A program made the translations under genes and the position numbers. Positions 54,599 through 63,933 of a stretch of DNA of 64,000 bases are shown piece after piece; within the stretch, counting starts at the first letter, position 1; each line of letters begins with the position of its first letter. The notes beneath the pieces were generated by a model that was not told where the DNA came from, did not search any database, and worked only from the letters and a program-made list of their open reading frames with translations. The DNA comes from Methanosarcina barkeri MS (lineage in GTDB: Archaea; Halobacteriota; Methanosarcinia; Methanosarcinales; Methanosarcinaceae), in the NCBI RefSeq assembly GCF_000970025.1, contig NZ_CP009528.1, forward strand, positions 3,831,168-3,895,167, written 5' to 3'.

Positions 54599-56068
54599 AT
54601 GGACGAAAAATATCTGACGTACTTAAGGCAAAACCGGAAAAAAATAGGACTTTCTACTGTAATTCTTATATTCCTGGTTGCATTGGGACTATTCATTTTC
54701 AATACAATGGAGTCCAACATTTTCCTTAAGTCGTCAAACAATACTGTGTACGTAGCTGGCGATGGAAGTGGAAACTTTACCTGCGATGGAATTGATGATC
54801 AGGTAGAGATAAATCAAGCTCTTGAATATGTTGCACAAAATCCACGGTTCTCAACCGTTCATTTGAAAGGTCCAAATACATACGTCATCTCTAACAGTAT
54901 TCTAATTGGAAATAATACAATATTAGAAGGAGACGATACGGCTGTAGTAAAACTCCAGGATAACGCAAACTGGCCAGTGGGCAAACCCCTGATAACACAG
55001 ATGGGCAGCGATGGAGCCTATGGAATCACCATAAAAGGATTTGAAATAAATGGGAATCATGACAAGAACGAAGATAAAAAGAGAGGGCAAGGATATTACA
55101 ACATGATCAAATTCCTTGACGCTACAAACGTAGACGTTCATGATGTGTATATGCACGACGGACATGGAGACGGGTTAAGAGTAGAGAAAGGCTCCAATAT
55201 CACGTTTTATAATAACAGTGTGTATAAATTGGGACATGATGGTCTTTTTGCCATTGATTGCCTGAATGTAGAAGCCTGGAATAATACAATAACTTGCAGG
55301 ACAAACAGCGGCCTTAGAGTCTGGAACTCAAATCACGTAAAGTTCCATGATAACGTAATAGATTCCTTCTACCACTGGAGCGCAGGCGGCTCTGGAGTTT
55401 TGATTGAGAAAACAACAGGTACCGTCAACGATGTTGAGGTATACAATAATACTATCCATAATACTTATGGCCCTGGAATCTGGCTGATAGGTTATGGAGA
55501 GGCTTATCCCAAGGAAGAGGCGCAGAATGTCCACATTTATAAGAATACCTTCTATAACACAGGTACTAATCCAAGTATTGACTGGGTAGGAGGTATAGTG
55601 ACAAGCGGGTTTTATGATACCCTGATTGAGAGGAATGTATTTGACGGAGTATATCATGCAGCCATTATCCAGATGTATCCTCCTTCTACCGAAGACACAG
55701 ACAATTCAGTTGATCTTTCACCTCAGGGTACAGGATACAAAACGATTGTCCGTAATAACATAATCATTGATACCCAGAAGCGTAAAAAAGACCCTAATGG
55801 AACAGGATACGCAGTGATTAATTATCTGCCTGAAACGCATTCCTTTGTGCTGGAAAACAACTGTCTGTACAATAATACAGGTGGAAATTATAAAAATGCA
55901 AGTTCAACAACTGACATATATGTAAATCCTCTCTTTGTAAACCATAATAAGCATGATTATCATCTGAAATCAAACTCCCCTTGTATTGGTGCGGGATACG
56001 TGTCATCAAATTCATCAAAAGAGCTAGATGAGAATGAAAACAAGATAAACATAGGAAGGTATAACTAA
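54599..56068 (+). CDS. Anchored right-handed beta-helix surface protein
   Basis: The 489-residue protein has an N-terminal hydrophobic anchor (about 17-37, VILIFLVALGLFIF) and a parallel beta-helix of the pectate-lyase/NosD type. It starts with VYVAGDGSGNFTCDG, the common start of such domains, and then repeats short coil units like NVDVHDVYMHDG, NITFYNNSVYKLG and NVEAWNNTITC. Many NNT/NNS sequons are present, which suit glycosylation of archaeal surface proteins. It should be attached to the membrane with the helix outside. Its ligand or enzymatic role is unknown. Confidence 0.85.
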   Translation: MDEKYLTYLRQNRKKIGLSTVILIFLVALGLFIFNTMESNIFLKSSNNTVYVAGDGSGNFTCDGIDDQVEINQALEYVAQNPRFSTVHLKGPNTYVISNSILIGNNTILEGDDTAVVKLQDNANWPVGKPLITQMGSDGAYGITIKGFEINGNHDKNEDKKRGQGYYNMIKFLDATNVDVHDVYMHDGHGDGLRVEKGSNITFYNNSVYKLGHDGLFAIDCLNVEAWNNTITCRTNSGLRVWNSNHVKFHDNVIDSFYHWSAGGSGVLIEKTTGTVNDVEVYNNTIHNTYGPGIWLIGYGEAYPKEEAQNVHIYKNTFYNTGTNPSIDWVGGIVTSGFYDTLIERNVFDGVYHAAIIQMYPPSTEDTDNSVDLSPQGTGYKTIVRNNIIIDTQKRKKDPNGTGYAVINYLPETHSFVLENNCLYNNTGGNYKNASSTTDIYVNPLFVNHNKHDYHLKSNSPCIGAGYVSSNSSKELDENENKINIGRYN

Positions 56069-56071
56069 TAC

Positions 56072-56174
56072 ATGTAGGACTTACATTTGTAGGACTTGCA
56101 CTTGTAGGACTTGCACTTGTAGGACTTGCACCTGTAGGACTTGCACTTGTAGGACTTGCACTTGTAGGACTTAC
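56072..56174. repeat. 15-bp tandem repeat, seven copies
   Basis: TTGTAGGACTTGCAC repeats between two convergent genes. The unit differs from the IS701-type inverted-repeat word TAGGACTTACGCACTTG only by a missing AC, so it may derive from that end. Confidence 0.9.
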
Positions 56175-56179
56175 TAAAA

Positions 56180-57160
56180 TCAAGAATCATTTTCTGAGAA
56201 ATCCATTAACGTGAGCTGCTTCGAATGGGAAAGTTTTGACTGCATGGGTTTCATGTAGTCTCCAGACAAATGATATCTTTCCATAAGAGAGCTGAGCATT
56301 CCATAAAGTTTAGCCTTATAGGCTATATCAGCTCCTCCTTTTGCATACAATTTGCGGTAAGGACCCGCAAGTTCTGGAAAGTTAAGTTCAAGGAAACCGA
56401 AGAAATGCTTTCTGGTTTCGCCCCTGAGGTTAAGAACTCCAGGCAGAGCGTAATCCACACCACATTCGGTTGCAAGAGAGATAATTTGCTCGAGATTCTG
56501 ATGGTTGTCGGTAAGAAAAGGAAGAATTGGCATCATATGGATTCCAGTAATAGCAGATGTGTTTTTAAAAGCCTGCAGGACTGAAAACCGCTTTTTAGGT
56601 GAAGAAGCAAGGGGCTCCAGTAGGGCACTTAATTTTTCATCCACCGTCGTAACCGTAACTGCGATATTTACAGGTGTTAGCTCAGCAAGTTCTGAAATAA
56701 GGTCATAGTCTCTGAGGATAAGGTCCGATTTTGTAGATATAGTGACCGGATTTTGGTATTTAATCATCAGCGTCAGAACCTCGCGCATCAACCTGTAATT
56801 TGCTTCTACAGGCTGATAACTATCGCAGACCCCGCCTATATTAATTACTTCCTTTTTCCAGCTTCGTGCTGCAAGCTGCTTTTCAAGAGCTTCTGCAACA
56901 TTCGTTTTTACGTAAATTTTTTGAAAAAAAGCACATTTTTTACCCACTACAGAATAACAGCTCTCTTTCCCGAATCCTGGTTCTGCACAGACAAACTTTT
57001 TCTTTTCTTCCAGATAACTATGAGAATACATTGCATAACAGTAATTACAACCGTGTTCACAGCCCCTATAAATATTCAAATCCCAATGAAATGGGAGATT
57101 AATCCTGCTGGATTTATTTATCCGATTCAGAGCTTTTTTAACCTTGATTTCTTCGAACAT
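56180..57160 (-). CDS. SPL-family radical SAM enzyme
   Basis: The 326-residue protein has the cluster motif [14 protein letters not shown] (about 33-46) after a RGC-type lead, typical of the SPL (spore photoproduct lyase-like) radical SAM family, followed by segments such as [13 protein letters not shown] and [11 protein letters not shown]. Members of the Rv2578c-like branch are uncharacterised. No methyltransferase or peptide partner lies directly next to it on the same strand. It is convergent with the beta-helix gene. Confidence 0.88.
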   Translation of the reverse strand: MFEEIKVKKALNRINKSSRINLPFHWDLNIYRGCEHGCNYCYAMYSHSYLEEKKKFVCAEPGFGKESCYSVVGKKCAFFQKIYVKTNVAEALEKQLAARSWKKEVINIGGVCDSYQPVEANYRLMREVLTLMIKYQNPVTISTKSDLILRDYDLISELAELTPVNIAVTVTTVDEKLSALLEPLASSPKKRFSVLQAFKNTSAITGIHMMPILPFLTDNHQNLEQIISLATECGVDYALPGVLNLRGETRKHFFGFLELNFPELAGPYRKLYAKGGADIAYKAKLYGMLSSLMERYHLSGDYMKPMQSKLSHSKQLTLMDFSENDS

Positions 57161-57289
57161 CCCGGAATAAGATAGGGTTGAGAACTATAATAAACTTAAG
57201 AAAAAAGAACATAAAAAGAACTTTGTAGCAGGAAACATATTTCCAAAAAGTAGAAAAGGAGAATTATTCTCAGTAGTTATTCTCTAGAA

Positions 57290-58120
57290 TTATTCTCTGT
57301 AAACTCCATCTCCTGTAATAAGTTTTCCTTCCGCCTTTACCCAGCCTTCCTGAGGGCCTGAAAGTCGGATAGAAATCCTATCACTGTAACCATTAGATTG
57401 CCATCCATAAATCCACCATTCGTTTCGGCCATCCATCTGAACAAAAATCTGAACCTCGGCATCAGGAGACGCATCATAATGTGCATATACCAGGCTCTCA
57501 TAATCAAAATATTCGGGGTTGATATGTTCAGGTAGAGGAATTTCCGAGCCTTCTTCGGATTCTTGAAGATTATATTTAGGCAGGAGCACTGACTCATTAC
57601 CAACAGGGAATCTGGTATTAATCATATGGTCAGCCCTTATATTGGTCCCGAAATCAAATGAAGTCAAAACTGGGGTTTCTTCTGAGTATTCATTGGACTC
57701 CACTATTTGTTCTTCTTCCTGAACTTCATCTTCCATATTCTCGGTCCCAGGTTCAGGTTCGGGTACAGCTACAGGAAAGGAATGATAAACCGGTTTAATT
57801 TCGGCAGCTTCTATTTTGAACATTAGTCCATGCTCAGTATCCTCAAGGCTAAGATTCCAATTTGAAGGCTTATTATAATAATCACCATTCACCATTTCCA
57901 GTCCTACATCGGATTCATTCTCAAAAACAGGAACAGGCAAATATAAGGTTACATTTTGCAGAGTGCTGTTGCTTTCTATAATTATATCGTATTCATAATT
58001 ACTCATAAGACTGTCATTATACATTTTCTCGTTTCTATTTTCCAGATAGATTGAGCCCAGCACAAGCAAAAAAAGAATAAATAATACAACTCCTCCAAAA
58101 ATTGTTACCTTTCTGTTCAT
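57290..58120 (-). CDS. Anchored extracytoplasmic protein, unknown
   Basis: A 276-residue protein with an N-terminal anchor (about 7-26, VTIFGGVVLFILFLLVLGSI) and an outer part. The outer part has a strand-rich region (DIIIESNSTLQNVTLYLPVP), an acidic Glu-rich linker (about 122-150), and a C-terminal domain with NEWWIYGWQSNGYSD. I do not recognise the family. It lies between the SPL enzyme and the radical SAM/EgtD-like cluster, which is transcribed the other way. Confidence 0.75.
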   Translation of the reverse strand: MNRKVTIFGGVVLFILFLLVLGSIYLENRNEKMYNDSLMSNYEYDIIIESNSTLQNVTLYLPVPVFENESDVGLEMVNGDYYNKPSNWNLSLEDTEHGLMFKIEAAEIKPVYHSFPVAVPEPEPGTENMEDEVQEEEQIVESNEYSEETPVLTSFDFGTNIRADHMINTRFPVGNESVLLPKYNLQESEEGSEIPLPEHINPEYFDYESLVYAHYDASPDAEVQIFVQMDGRNEWWIYGWQSNGYSDRISIRLSGPQEGWVKAEGKLITGDGVYRE

Positions 58121-58360
58121 TGTCAGTCATTCTCCCCTAATGATTGAAAATAGATATGTGAGAGTGATAATTAAACCTTACTAAATTTAACAAGAAGAAT
58201 AATCATGAATTTATCACGCATTTGTCGCACTGTATGAATTAACTACAAAAAGAACCGAAGTAACCGGAATACACAAATTACTGACAACAAATTACTTTTT
58301 AAAAATTAGAAGATTAGAATCAAAAAAACACTTAGTTTCTTGTAATTTGATAAGGAACGT

Positions 58361-58372
58361 TAAATATATATT
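58361..58372 (+). promoter_or_regulatory. TATA-like box before the radical SAM cluster
   Basis: TAAATATATATT lies 6 to 17 bases before ATG 58378. At the usual spacing the transcript would start at or just inside the frame, so translation might be leaderless or the box might belong to a later start. There is no Shine-Dalgarno. Confidence 0.35.
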
Positions 58373-58377
58373 TTAAC

Positions 58378-59520
58378 ATGTGGGAGGAAGACCTAAAGAA
58401 TCTTGATACGTTAAGCTTGTTTTCACCACCTCCGCTACTGAAAGGGTACATGTACGGACCACAGGAAGCCCATAAGGCACGGAACTCAAACAGGCTTTTA
58501 GCCATACGCCTTGAAACAAACAAATCCTGCAATCTCCGCTGTCGCTACTGCTATGCACAGAGTGGTGAGGACTCGGCAAAAATAGCCGATTTTAATAATC
58601 TCAAGCGTATTATTTAGGAGGCAAAAGAACTCGGGATCAGGTCTGTGGTTGTAATTGGGGGAGGAGAGCCGACCCTATACCCGAGTTTCAGGGATTTAAT
58701 AGCTTATATTGATTCCCTGGGAATAATCCCGGTGATTTTTTCGAATACGGTTTTGATGACAGAAGAGCTTGCAGGGTTCCTGTACAAACACAACGCCTCA
58801 GTAATGGGAAAGTTAGATTCCCTTAAGCCTGAAGTTCAGGACTACCTCGCAGGAAGAGCAGGAGCCTCCGAAGATATTAGGAATGGGCTTCGGAATCTTC
58901 TCAAAGTAGGCTTTTCAAAACCTGCGGAATCTGGAGAACTCCGTATGGGAGTTTCTTTCGTCAGTAACAAAATGAATCTGGAAGAAATTGAGGAGATCTG
59001 GCATTTCTGCAGGCAAAACAATATTTTTCCCAATATGGAAATTCTAACACCTACAGGCAGGGCAAATGACGAACTTGAGGATAAGCTACTCACGGCTGAC
59101 GAGATAAAGGAATATAAATTAAAACTGCTGGAAATCGACCGGAAATATTATGGTTATGACTGGCTGCCTTACACACCGATTACTGCTAGTGGCTGCCTTC
59201 AGCACCTTTACAGCCTGTATATCAATATAGAAGGAAATATCCGGCCCTGTGCGCCTACAAAGCTGGACGAACATCCTGCGCTTAGAGTTGACGGGGAATA
59301 TCCCTACAATGTAAATAAAATGAGCCTTCGGGAAATTTATGATTCTAATCTTTTCAAATATGTCCGAAACATCGATAAAATGCTCGAGGGAAGGTGCAGG
59401 AACTGTGAACATAATGAAGAGTGCATAGGCTGCCGGGGGTATGCTTACAGCGTAGGAGTAAAACATGGCATCGACCCTCTTAAAGCCCTCAGGATGGAAT
59501 GCCAGCAGTGTTTCAAGTAA
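58378..59520 (+). CDS. Radical SAM/SPASM-like enzyme with in-frame UAG (probable pyrrolysine)
   Basis: The open frame of 380 codons is interrupted once, by TAG at 58615-58617 (codon 80). Before it the protein has the cluster motif CNLRCRYC (Cys51, 55 and 58) and a helix NNLKRII; right after it the same helix goes on as EAKELGIRSVVVIGGGEPT with the GGGEP motif of the barrel. A C-terminal cysteine-rich region (SGCLQHLY, RPCAPTK, GRCRNCEHNEECIGCRG, ECQQCF) resembles a SPASM domain for extra clusters. In Methanosarcina UAG is decoded as pyrrolysine, so the full protein is the best reading; a nonsense mutation is the alternative. The EgtD-like gene follows on the same strand. Confidence 0.8.
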
Positions 59521-59661
59521 ATGGCAGATTGGTAATTGAATAGAAAAAGAATGGCAATTGAATGGTAAAAAAATGGTAAAAGCAAAACTCAGGCAATAAA
59601 TAAATTAAAAGAAATAAATAAAGATATGTACTGTTGAATAATTTGAGGAGAAGGTGAGAAA

Positions 59662-60687
59662 TTGAACAGTACAGAAAGAGTGGAGTTTGGACAGGTTTTG
59701 GGAAATAAGGAAAAGATAGTCATTACCAGCAAGGAGGACATAGAAGGCAGACTTTGTCAATGCCTGAAAAACCATGAACTGCCTGATTACTTTCTATATA
59801 TGGGCACTGGAGGAGCAAAAAACTGGCTGAAACTTGATGGGGCTAAGACGTTTCCTGTAGCCAGGCAACTCAAAATCCTTATGGAAAAAAATCTGGACTC
59901 AATCGTAAGATTTATTCCGACAGGCATGAGTCTCGTAAGCGTGGGTGTGGGAAACGGAGAGAAGGAAAGAATTTTTCTTGAAGCACTAGTAAGAAAGAAT
60001 CTAGCTGAAAACCCTTCCTCAGAAAAAGTGTCGATACGCTATTACCCCATCGATATAAACAGTGAATTTGTAGATATCGCTCTTGAAAAGGTCGATAACC
60101 TGCCTGTTGAAAAGAAGGGAATAGTTGGTTTCATAGAGGATATGGCCACTCTTAAAGAAAACTGGCGTCTCCCGATTCTTTTCTGCATTTTAGGAAATAC
60201 CTTTTGCAATTACGAGCCAGAGTTCATTCTTCAGCTTGTCCATGAAAACCTTGAGCGGGGGGACCTTTTTTTCTTCGATGCCAACCTGCTACCTACTGAA
60301 GGCACAGAGGCACAATCTGTAAGGAAGTCCGTACTGGGCACATATGCCTCAAGAGAGAATGCCCTCTTCAATATGTATCCACTGCTTCAGTACGGAATGG
60401 CTCCTGAAGATTTCGATTTTGAACTCTTGCTTGCGCATGTAAATTCAAGGATAGGGGGAGTATACAGGACAAGGAAGAGTCTGTATATCCTGAAGGATAC
60501 CGAACTCAAAATCGGGACAGAAACCATAGGCTTAAGGGAAGGAGACATCATCCGTATGGGTTTTACATATAAATATACATATGACCAGATTACGGCTCTT
60601 CTGGAAATTTGCGGATTTGAGATCCTCAAGGCTTTCCTGAGTGAAAACCGGACAAATGTCATAATCCTTGCAAAAAACCGTATATGA
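59662..60687 (+). CDS. EgtD-like amino-acid N-methyltransferase family protein
   Basis: This 341-residue protein matches the Methyltransf_33 family, whose known member EgtD trimethylates histidine in ergothioneine synthesis. Visible features are the SAM site SVGVGNGEKERIFLEAL (about 93-109), YYPIDINSEFV (about 129-139), LFCILGNTFCNYEP, and the later FDANLL segment. Substrate specificity cannot be read from sequence. A TTG start at 59662 has AAGGTGAG eight bases upstream. It lies 141 bp after the radical SAM gene and 32 bp before the amidinotransferase-like gene, so the three probably form one transcription unit. Confidence 0.82.
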   Translation: MNSTERVEFGQVLGNKEKIVITSKEDIEGRLCQCLKNHELPDYFLYMGTGGAKNWLKLDGAKTFPVARQLKILMEKNLDSIVRFIPTGMSLVSVGVGNGEKERIFLEALVRKNLAENPSSEKVSIRYYPIDINSEFVDIALEKVDNLPVEKKGIVGFIEDMATLKENWRLPILFCILGNTFCNYEPEFILQLVHENLERGDLFFFDANLLPTEGTEAQSVRKSVLGTYASRENALFNMYPLLQYGMAPEDFDFELLLAHVNSRIGGVYRTRKSLYILKDTELKIGTETIGLREGDIIRMGFTYKYTYDQITALLEICGFEILKAFLSENRTNVIILAKNRI

Positions 60688-60719
60688 AGATGACACGAAT
60701 CAAAAGGTAGGTTCAGGGT

Positions 60720-61697
60720 ATGGGTTGCAGGATAAATGGACTTGGTAAAGGCGAAAAAGCAAGATCAGGCATCGATTACGGGTGTGAAGAATTTGGAAGG
60801 CTGAAAAGCGTATTGATGCATACACCTGGAGAAGAACTTTCTCTACTCAATGAATCGAATTATAAACACTGGCTATATGATAAGGTTCCTGAAATTTCAG
60901 GGTATATTAAAGAGCATAGAGACTATCAGGAGTTGCTGGAATCAAACGGGGTCAGAGTCTATGAACTTGAAGAGTATGTGGACGAAAACACAGGTCTAAT
61001 GAAGAAGATGCCAAATCTAACTTTTTTACATGATACCGCAGTTATCTCCGAAAAAGGGGCTATTCTCTCAAGAATGCGTCCGCCTGCCAGGGAAAAGGAA
61101 GAGGTTGTCGTAAAGGAAGCTCTGAATAATCTGGGAATTCCTATTCTCAGCGAATTCAATGGAGGAAAAGGGTTTTTCGAAGGCTGCCTCCTACTCTCAA
61201 AAGAAACAGTCTTTGTAGCTGATACGGAAAGACACACTTACCCATTTATAAGAGAATTTGTTTCAAACATTCTCAAAGAGTTCAGTGAAGTTATTTACGT
61301 CCGTGTTCCAAAAGCCAGGAGGTACATGCACCCTGATACTGTCTTCAACAGGATAAGGGAAAACCTTGCCCTTGCTTATCTACCTGCATTTGAGGAAAGC
61401 TGCCTGTTTACGGAAGATTCTAGAGAAAAAATTGATTTTAAAGCTTTCATGCGCGAGAAAGGAATGGAAATCATTTCTGTTTCGGACTCCGAGCAAAGTC
61501 GTCTGGCCTGTTCATTTGTTCCTCTAGAGAGTGGAACTATTTTTCACTACGATACCTCATTTGATCAGAAAACCAGGAAAGACCTTGAAAATGAAGGTAT
61601 TGAGATTATTTCTTTTCACCCGGATGCACTGCTTGCAGGAGGAGGGAGCCTGCGCTGCCATACTCTGAGGCTTTGCAGAAAGAAAATTAAGAATTAA
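60720..61697 (+). CDS. Arginine deiminase/amidinotransferase-fold enzyme
   Basis: The 325-residue protein has the pentein fold of arginine deiminases: the start RLKSVLMHTPGEEL, the PNLTFLHDTAVI segment (canonical FTRD), the histidine in YMHPDTVF and the nucleophilic cysteine in GGSLRCHTL (Cys313). The EGGD substrate loop is changed to FFEGCLLL, losing the aspartate that binds the guanidinium group. It may therefore act on a substrate other than arginine. It is the last gene of the radical SAM/EgtD-like cluster, so it could tailor a guanidino or amidino compound. Confidence 0.82.
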   Translation: MGCRINGLGKGEKARSGIDYGCEEFGRLKSVLMHTPGEELSLLNESNYKHWLYDKVPEISGYIKEHRDYQELLESNGVRVYELEEYVDENTGLMKKMPNLTFLHDTAVISEKGAILSRMRPPAREKEEVVVKEALNNLGIPILSEFNGGKGFFEGCLLLSKETVFVADTERHTYPFIREFVSNILKEFSEVIYVRVPKARRYMHPDTVFNRIRENLALAYLPAFEESCLFTEDSREKIDFKAFMREKGMEIISVSDSEQSRLACSFVPLESGTIFHYDTSFDQKTRKDLENEGIEIISFHPDALLAGGGSLRCHTLRLCRKKIKN

Positions 61698-61792
61698 TTA
61701 AAACCCAAAAAGAGCTGGATAAAGGATCAGAGAATAAGCCAAAAAAAGGCAGAAAAGGTAAGAAAGAACCAGAATGAAAAAAAAAGCCCATC

Positions 61793-62686
61793 TCAGTATA
61801 TAAAGTCAAGAATAATTGACACTGCGTAGATTATCAGAACCCCGTGATAAAAAGGCAGTATCTTCATTCCGGCATCCAGATTTTTTTCTTTCCACAGGTA
61901 AATGTTTGCCCCTGCAAGGAGCACAAAACCTGCAAGAAAACCATAAAGGGCTATCTCTCCAAGCTCCCGGAGAAAGAAAATAGCTGCAAGGAAATGCAGG
62001 ACCGTAAAACCTGTAATCCAGTACATTGTCCCTTTTTCACCGTAGAGTACGGCTATTGACTTCATGCCTCTTGCGTGATCGTTTTTCAGGTCTATAAAGT
62101 CATTCAATCCCAGATGAGCCATTGTCCAGGGATAGAAAAAAAACATGTAGAGCAACATGGTCATATCTGGATGCCCGTAGCAGAGATAGCCTGCCGCCGG
62201 AAAAAGCGTAAAATCCGTCCTGCCCAAAAGCTGTGCAATTGGATAGTTCTGAGTTCTCTTTTTTACCTGGTAAAAAGCCTCAATGCTATAAGAGTACAGC
62301 ATAACTGCAAACACGTATAAAGAGTTTGGATAAGGAAGTGTAAAAATCAAGGCTGAAATGACTACTACAAGCAGGATAAACAACGAGAAGGCACTTCTTG
62401 AAGAAATTTTTCCTGATGGGATGGGTCTTTCTTTAAAAGGCCTCCAGTACCTTGTAAGCGTGTTCTCTACATCAAGTCTATCTCTGTTCCTGTCCACATA
62501 ATCATTAAGTATAAAACCGGCTTCAAACCCGAGCAGGCCTATTAGAGCCACCTTAATAGTCAACGCCCAAGAAAAGCCACCATAATTTTCAAAAGCAAGC
62601 ACAAGCCCAGAGCAGGAAACCAGAGGCCAGGCAGGAAGAAAATGAGCACGTATAAGATCAAGATAAGCTTTCAGGGTTTCTGTCAT
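61793..62686 (-). CDS. UbiA-family prenyltransferase
   Basis: The 297-residue membrane protein has eight or nine hydrophobic segments and the two Asp-rich motifs of UbiA enzymes, NDYVDRNRD (about 61-69) and DFIDLKND (about 196-203), which bind Mg-diphosphate of a polyprenyl donor. It attaches an isoprenoid chain to an aromatic or other acceptor in the membrane; in this lineage possible roles include lipid, menaquinone-like or methanophenazine synthesis. It is convergent with the three-gene cluster, so a shared pathway is not shown. Confidence 0.88.
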   Translation of the reverse strand: MTETLKAYLDLIRAHFLPAWPLVSCSGLVLAFENYGGFSWALTIKVALIGLLGFEAGFILNDYVDRNRDRLDVENTLTRYWRPFKERPIPSGKISSRSAFSLFILLVVVISALIFTLPYPNSLYVFAVMLYSYSIEAFYQVKKRTQNYPIAQLLGRTDFTLFPAAGYLCYGHPDMTMLLYMFFFYPWTMAHLGLNDFIDLKNDHARGMKSIAVLYGEKGTMYWITGFTVLHFLAAIFFLRELGEIALYGFLAGFVLLAGANIYLWKEKNLDAGMKILPFYHGVLIIYAVSIILDFIY

Positions 62687-63290
62687 TTTTTAGCCTCAAT
62701 AAAGATAGAGGTAATTAAGAGAACTATTACATAAAAACTATGAAAATAGGGTAATGCTGCTGTTAAGAAACTGCTGTTAAGAAGTTATTATTTTTGAAAA
62801 TGCTTTATTTACGAATATCGTTACTTTTTTTTTTCAGACTGAAGCTTTTTAGAGTTTTACGTGTTCGATCCAAGAAAAGATATAGCATATTAGAGTATCA
62901 ATCAGTTAAAAGTGTTTCTAGAGACTTCCCCGATGTTACAGGTTTCGAGGACTTACTGTGAATCTCCCATAATCAGGATAAAACAAGAAACGAAAGAATC
63001 TTCAGATTAACTTCAGTGAACTTGAAGCTATATTTATAAGATAAGATTGTTAAATATATGTTAATGTAGTCTCTGATAGCAGCAGTAAAAAAATTGCAGA
63101 TTACGGTATTATTGAAGATTACGGTATTATTGAAGATTACGGTATTGAGAAAAATTTCTGGGAAATTTTCGATGTGAAGAGATATAAAATCACAGTCGAT
63201 TTATATCAAACCGTTTTTAAAAAACTAAAATTGTAGCCTATTAGAAAGGCTACTTGGATAATTCCTTTTTACACTACTAAATTAGACGAT
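62687..63290. other. Gap with a short repeat
   Basis: The 600 bases are AT-rich and hold no gene. A 18-bp repeat lies at 63098-63150. Confidence 0.45.
63098..63150. repeat. 18-bp tandem repeat, three copies
   Basis: AGATTACGGTATTATTGA repeats twice in full and once in part downstream of the lipoprotein gene. Confidence 0.85.
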
Positions 63291-63674
63291 TTATGTATTG
63301 TTTTCATCCGCAGAGTCGTTGTCTTCAACTGTAACATTGTCAACTGCAGAGTCATTGTCTTCAACTGTCATATTGTCAGCTGCAGAGTCATTGTCTTCAA
63401 CTGTCATATTGTCAGCTGCAGAGTCGTTGTCTTCAACTGTCATATTGTCAGCTGCAGAGTCGTTGTCTTCAACTGTCATATTGTCAGCTGGAATGTCTGC
63501 AGCTACATCTTCGGTTTGAGTTCCATTTTCGTCTGCTACTGGAGCCTGGTCAGTCACTTCTTCTTGAGATCCATTTTCTGCTGTTGTGTCAGCATTCTTG
63601 TCAGAACAGCCGGCTGCAAAGACAACAGCACTAATGACAAGGAGCATTGCCATAATCTTTAACATTTTTTTCAT
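63291..63674 (-). CDS. Repeat lipoprotein with 12-residue units
   Basis: A 127-residue lipoprotein: signal peptide with the lipobox VFAAGC (Cys23), an acidic linker, then five copies of a 12-residue unit such as ADNMTVEDNDSA encoded by 36-bp DNA repeats. Each unit holds an N-x-T sequon (NMT, once NVT), so the outer part may be densely glycosylated. The acidic, flexible character suits a surface spacer. ATG 63674 opens the signal peptide. It stands alone. Confidence 0.88.
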   Translation of the reverse strand: MKKMLKIMAMLLVISAVVFAAGCSDKNADTTAENGSQEEVTDQAPVADENGTQTEDVAADIPADNMTVEDNDSAADNMTVEDNDSAADNMTVEDNDSAADNMTVEDNDSAVDNVTVEDNDSADENNT

Positions 63675-63933
63675 TAATAATACCTCTAAAGTTCTCTTCC
63701 TTTTTTACACCCAGCTCATATAAAATTATGAGATTTTCATATGAGATATTTATGCATGACCAGTCAATAACATTAAAACTTTTCGATTTGATAAAAGAAT
63801 AATGCCGCAAAATGGTTTATTTGGTTAGAATATATACACCATCTTGAATATTCTTAGTACTATTTAAATTATAAAACTCCTGAAAACATATTAATTTTCA
63901 AACTATATTAAATAAATTTAATAAGGAGAATAA

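Noticed and set aside
55818-56183. A minus-strand frame starting with repeated SPTSA units
   Set aside because: It is the translation of the 15-bp tandem repeat and runs antisense to the beta-helix gene.
58645-59520. A separate radical SAM protein starting at GTG 58645
   Set aside because: It would lack the CxxxCxxC cluster motif, which lies in frame just before the UAG, and GTG has no ribosome-binding site.
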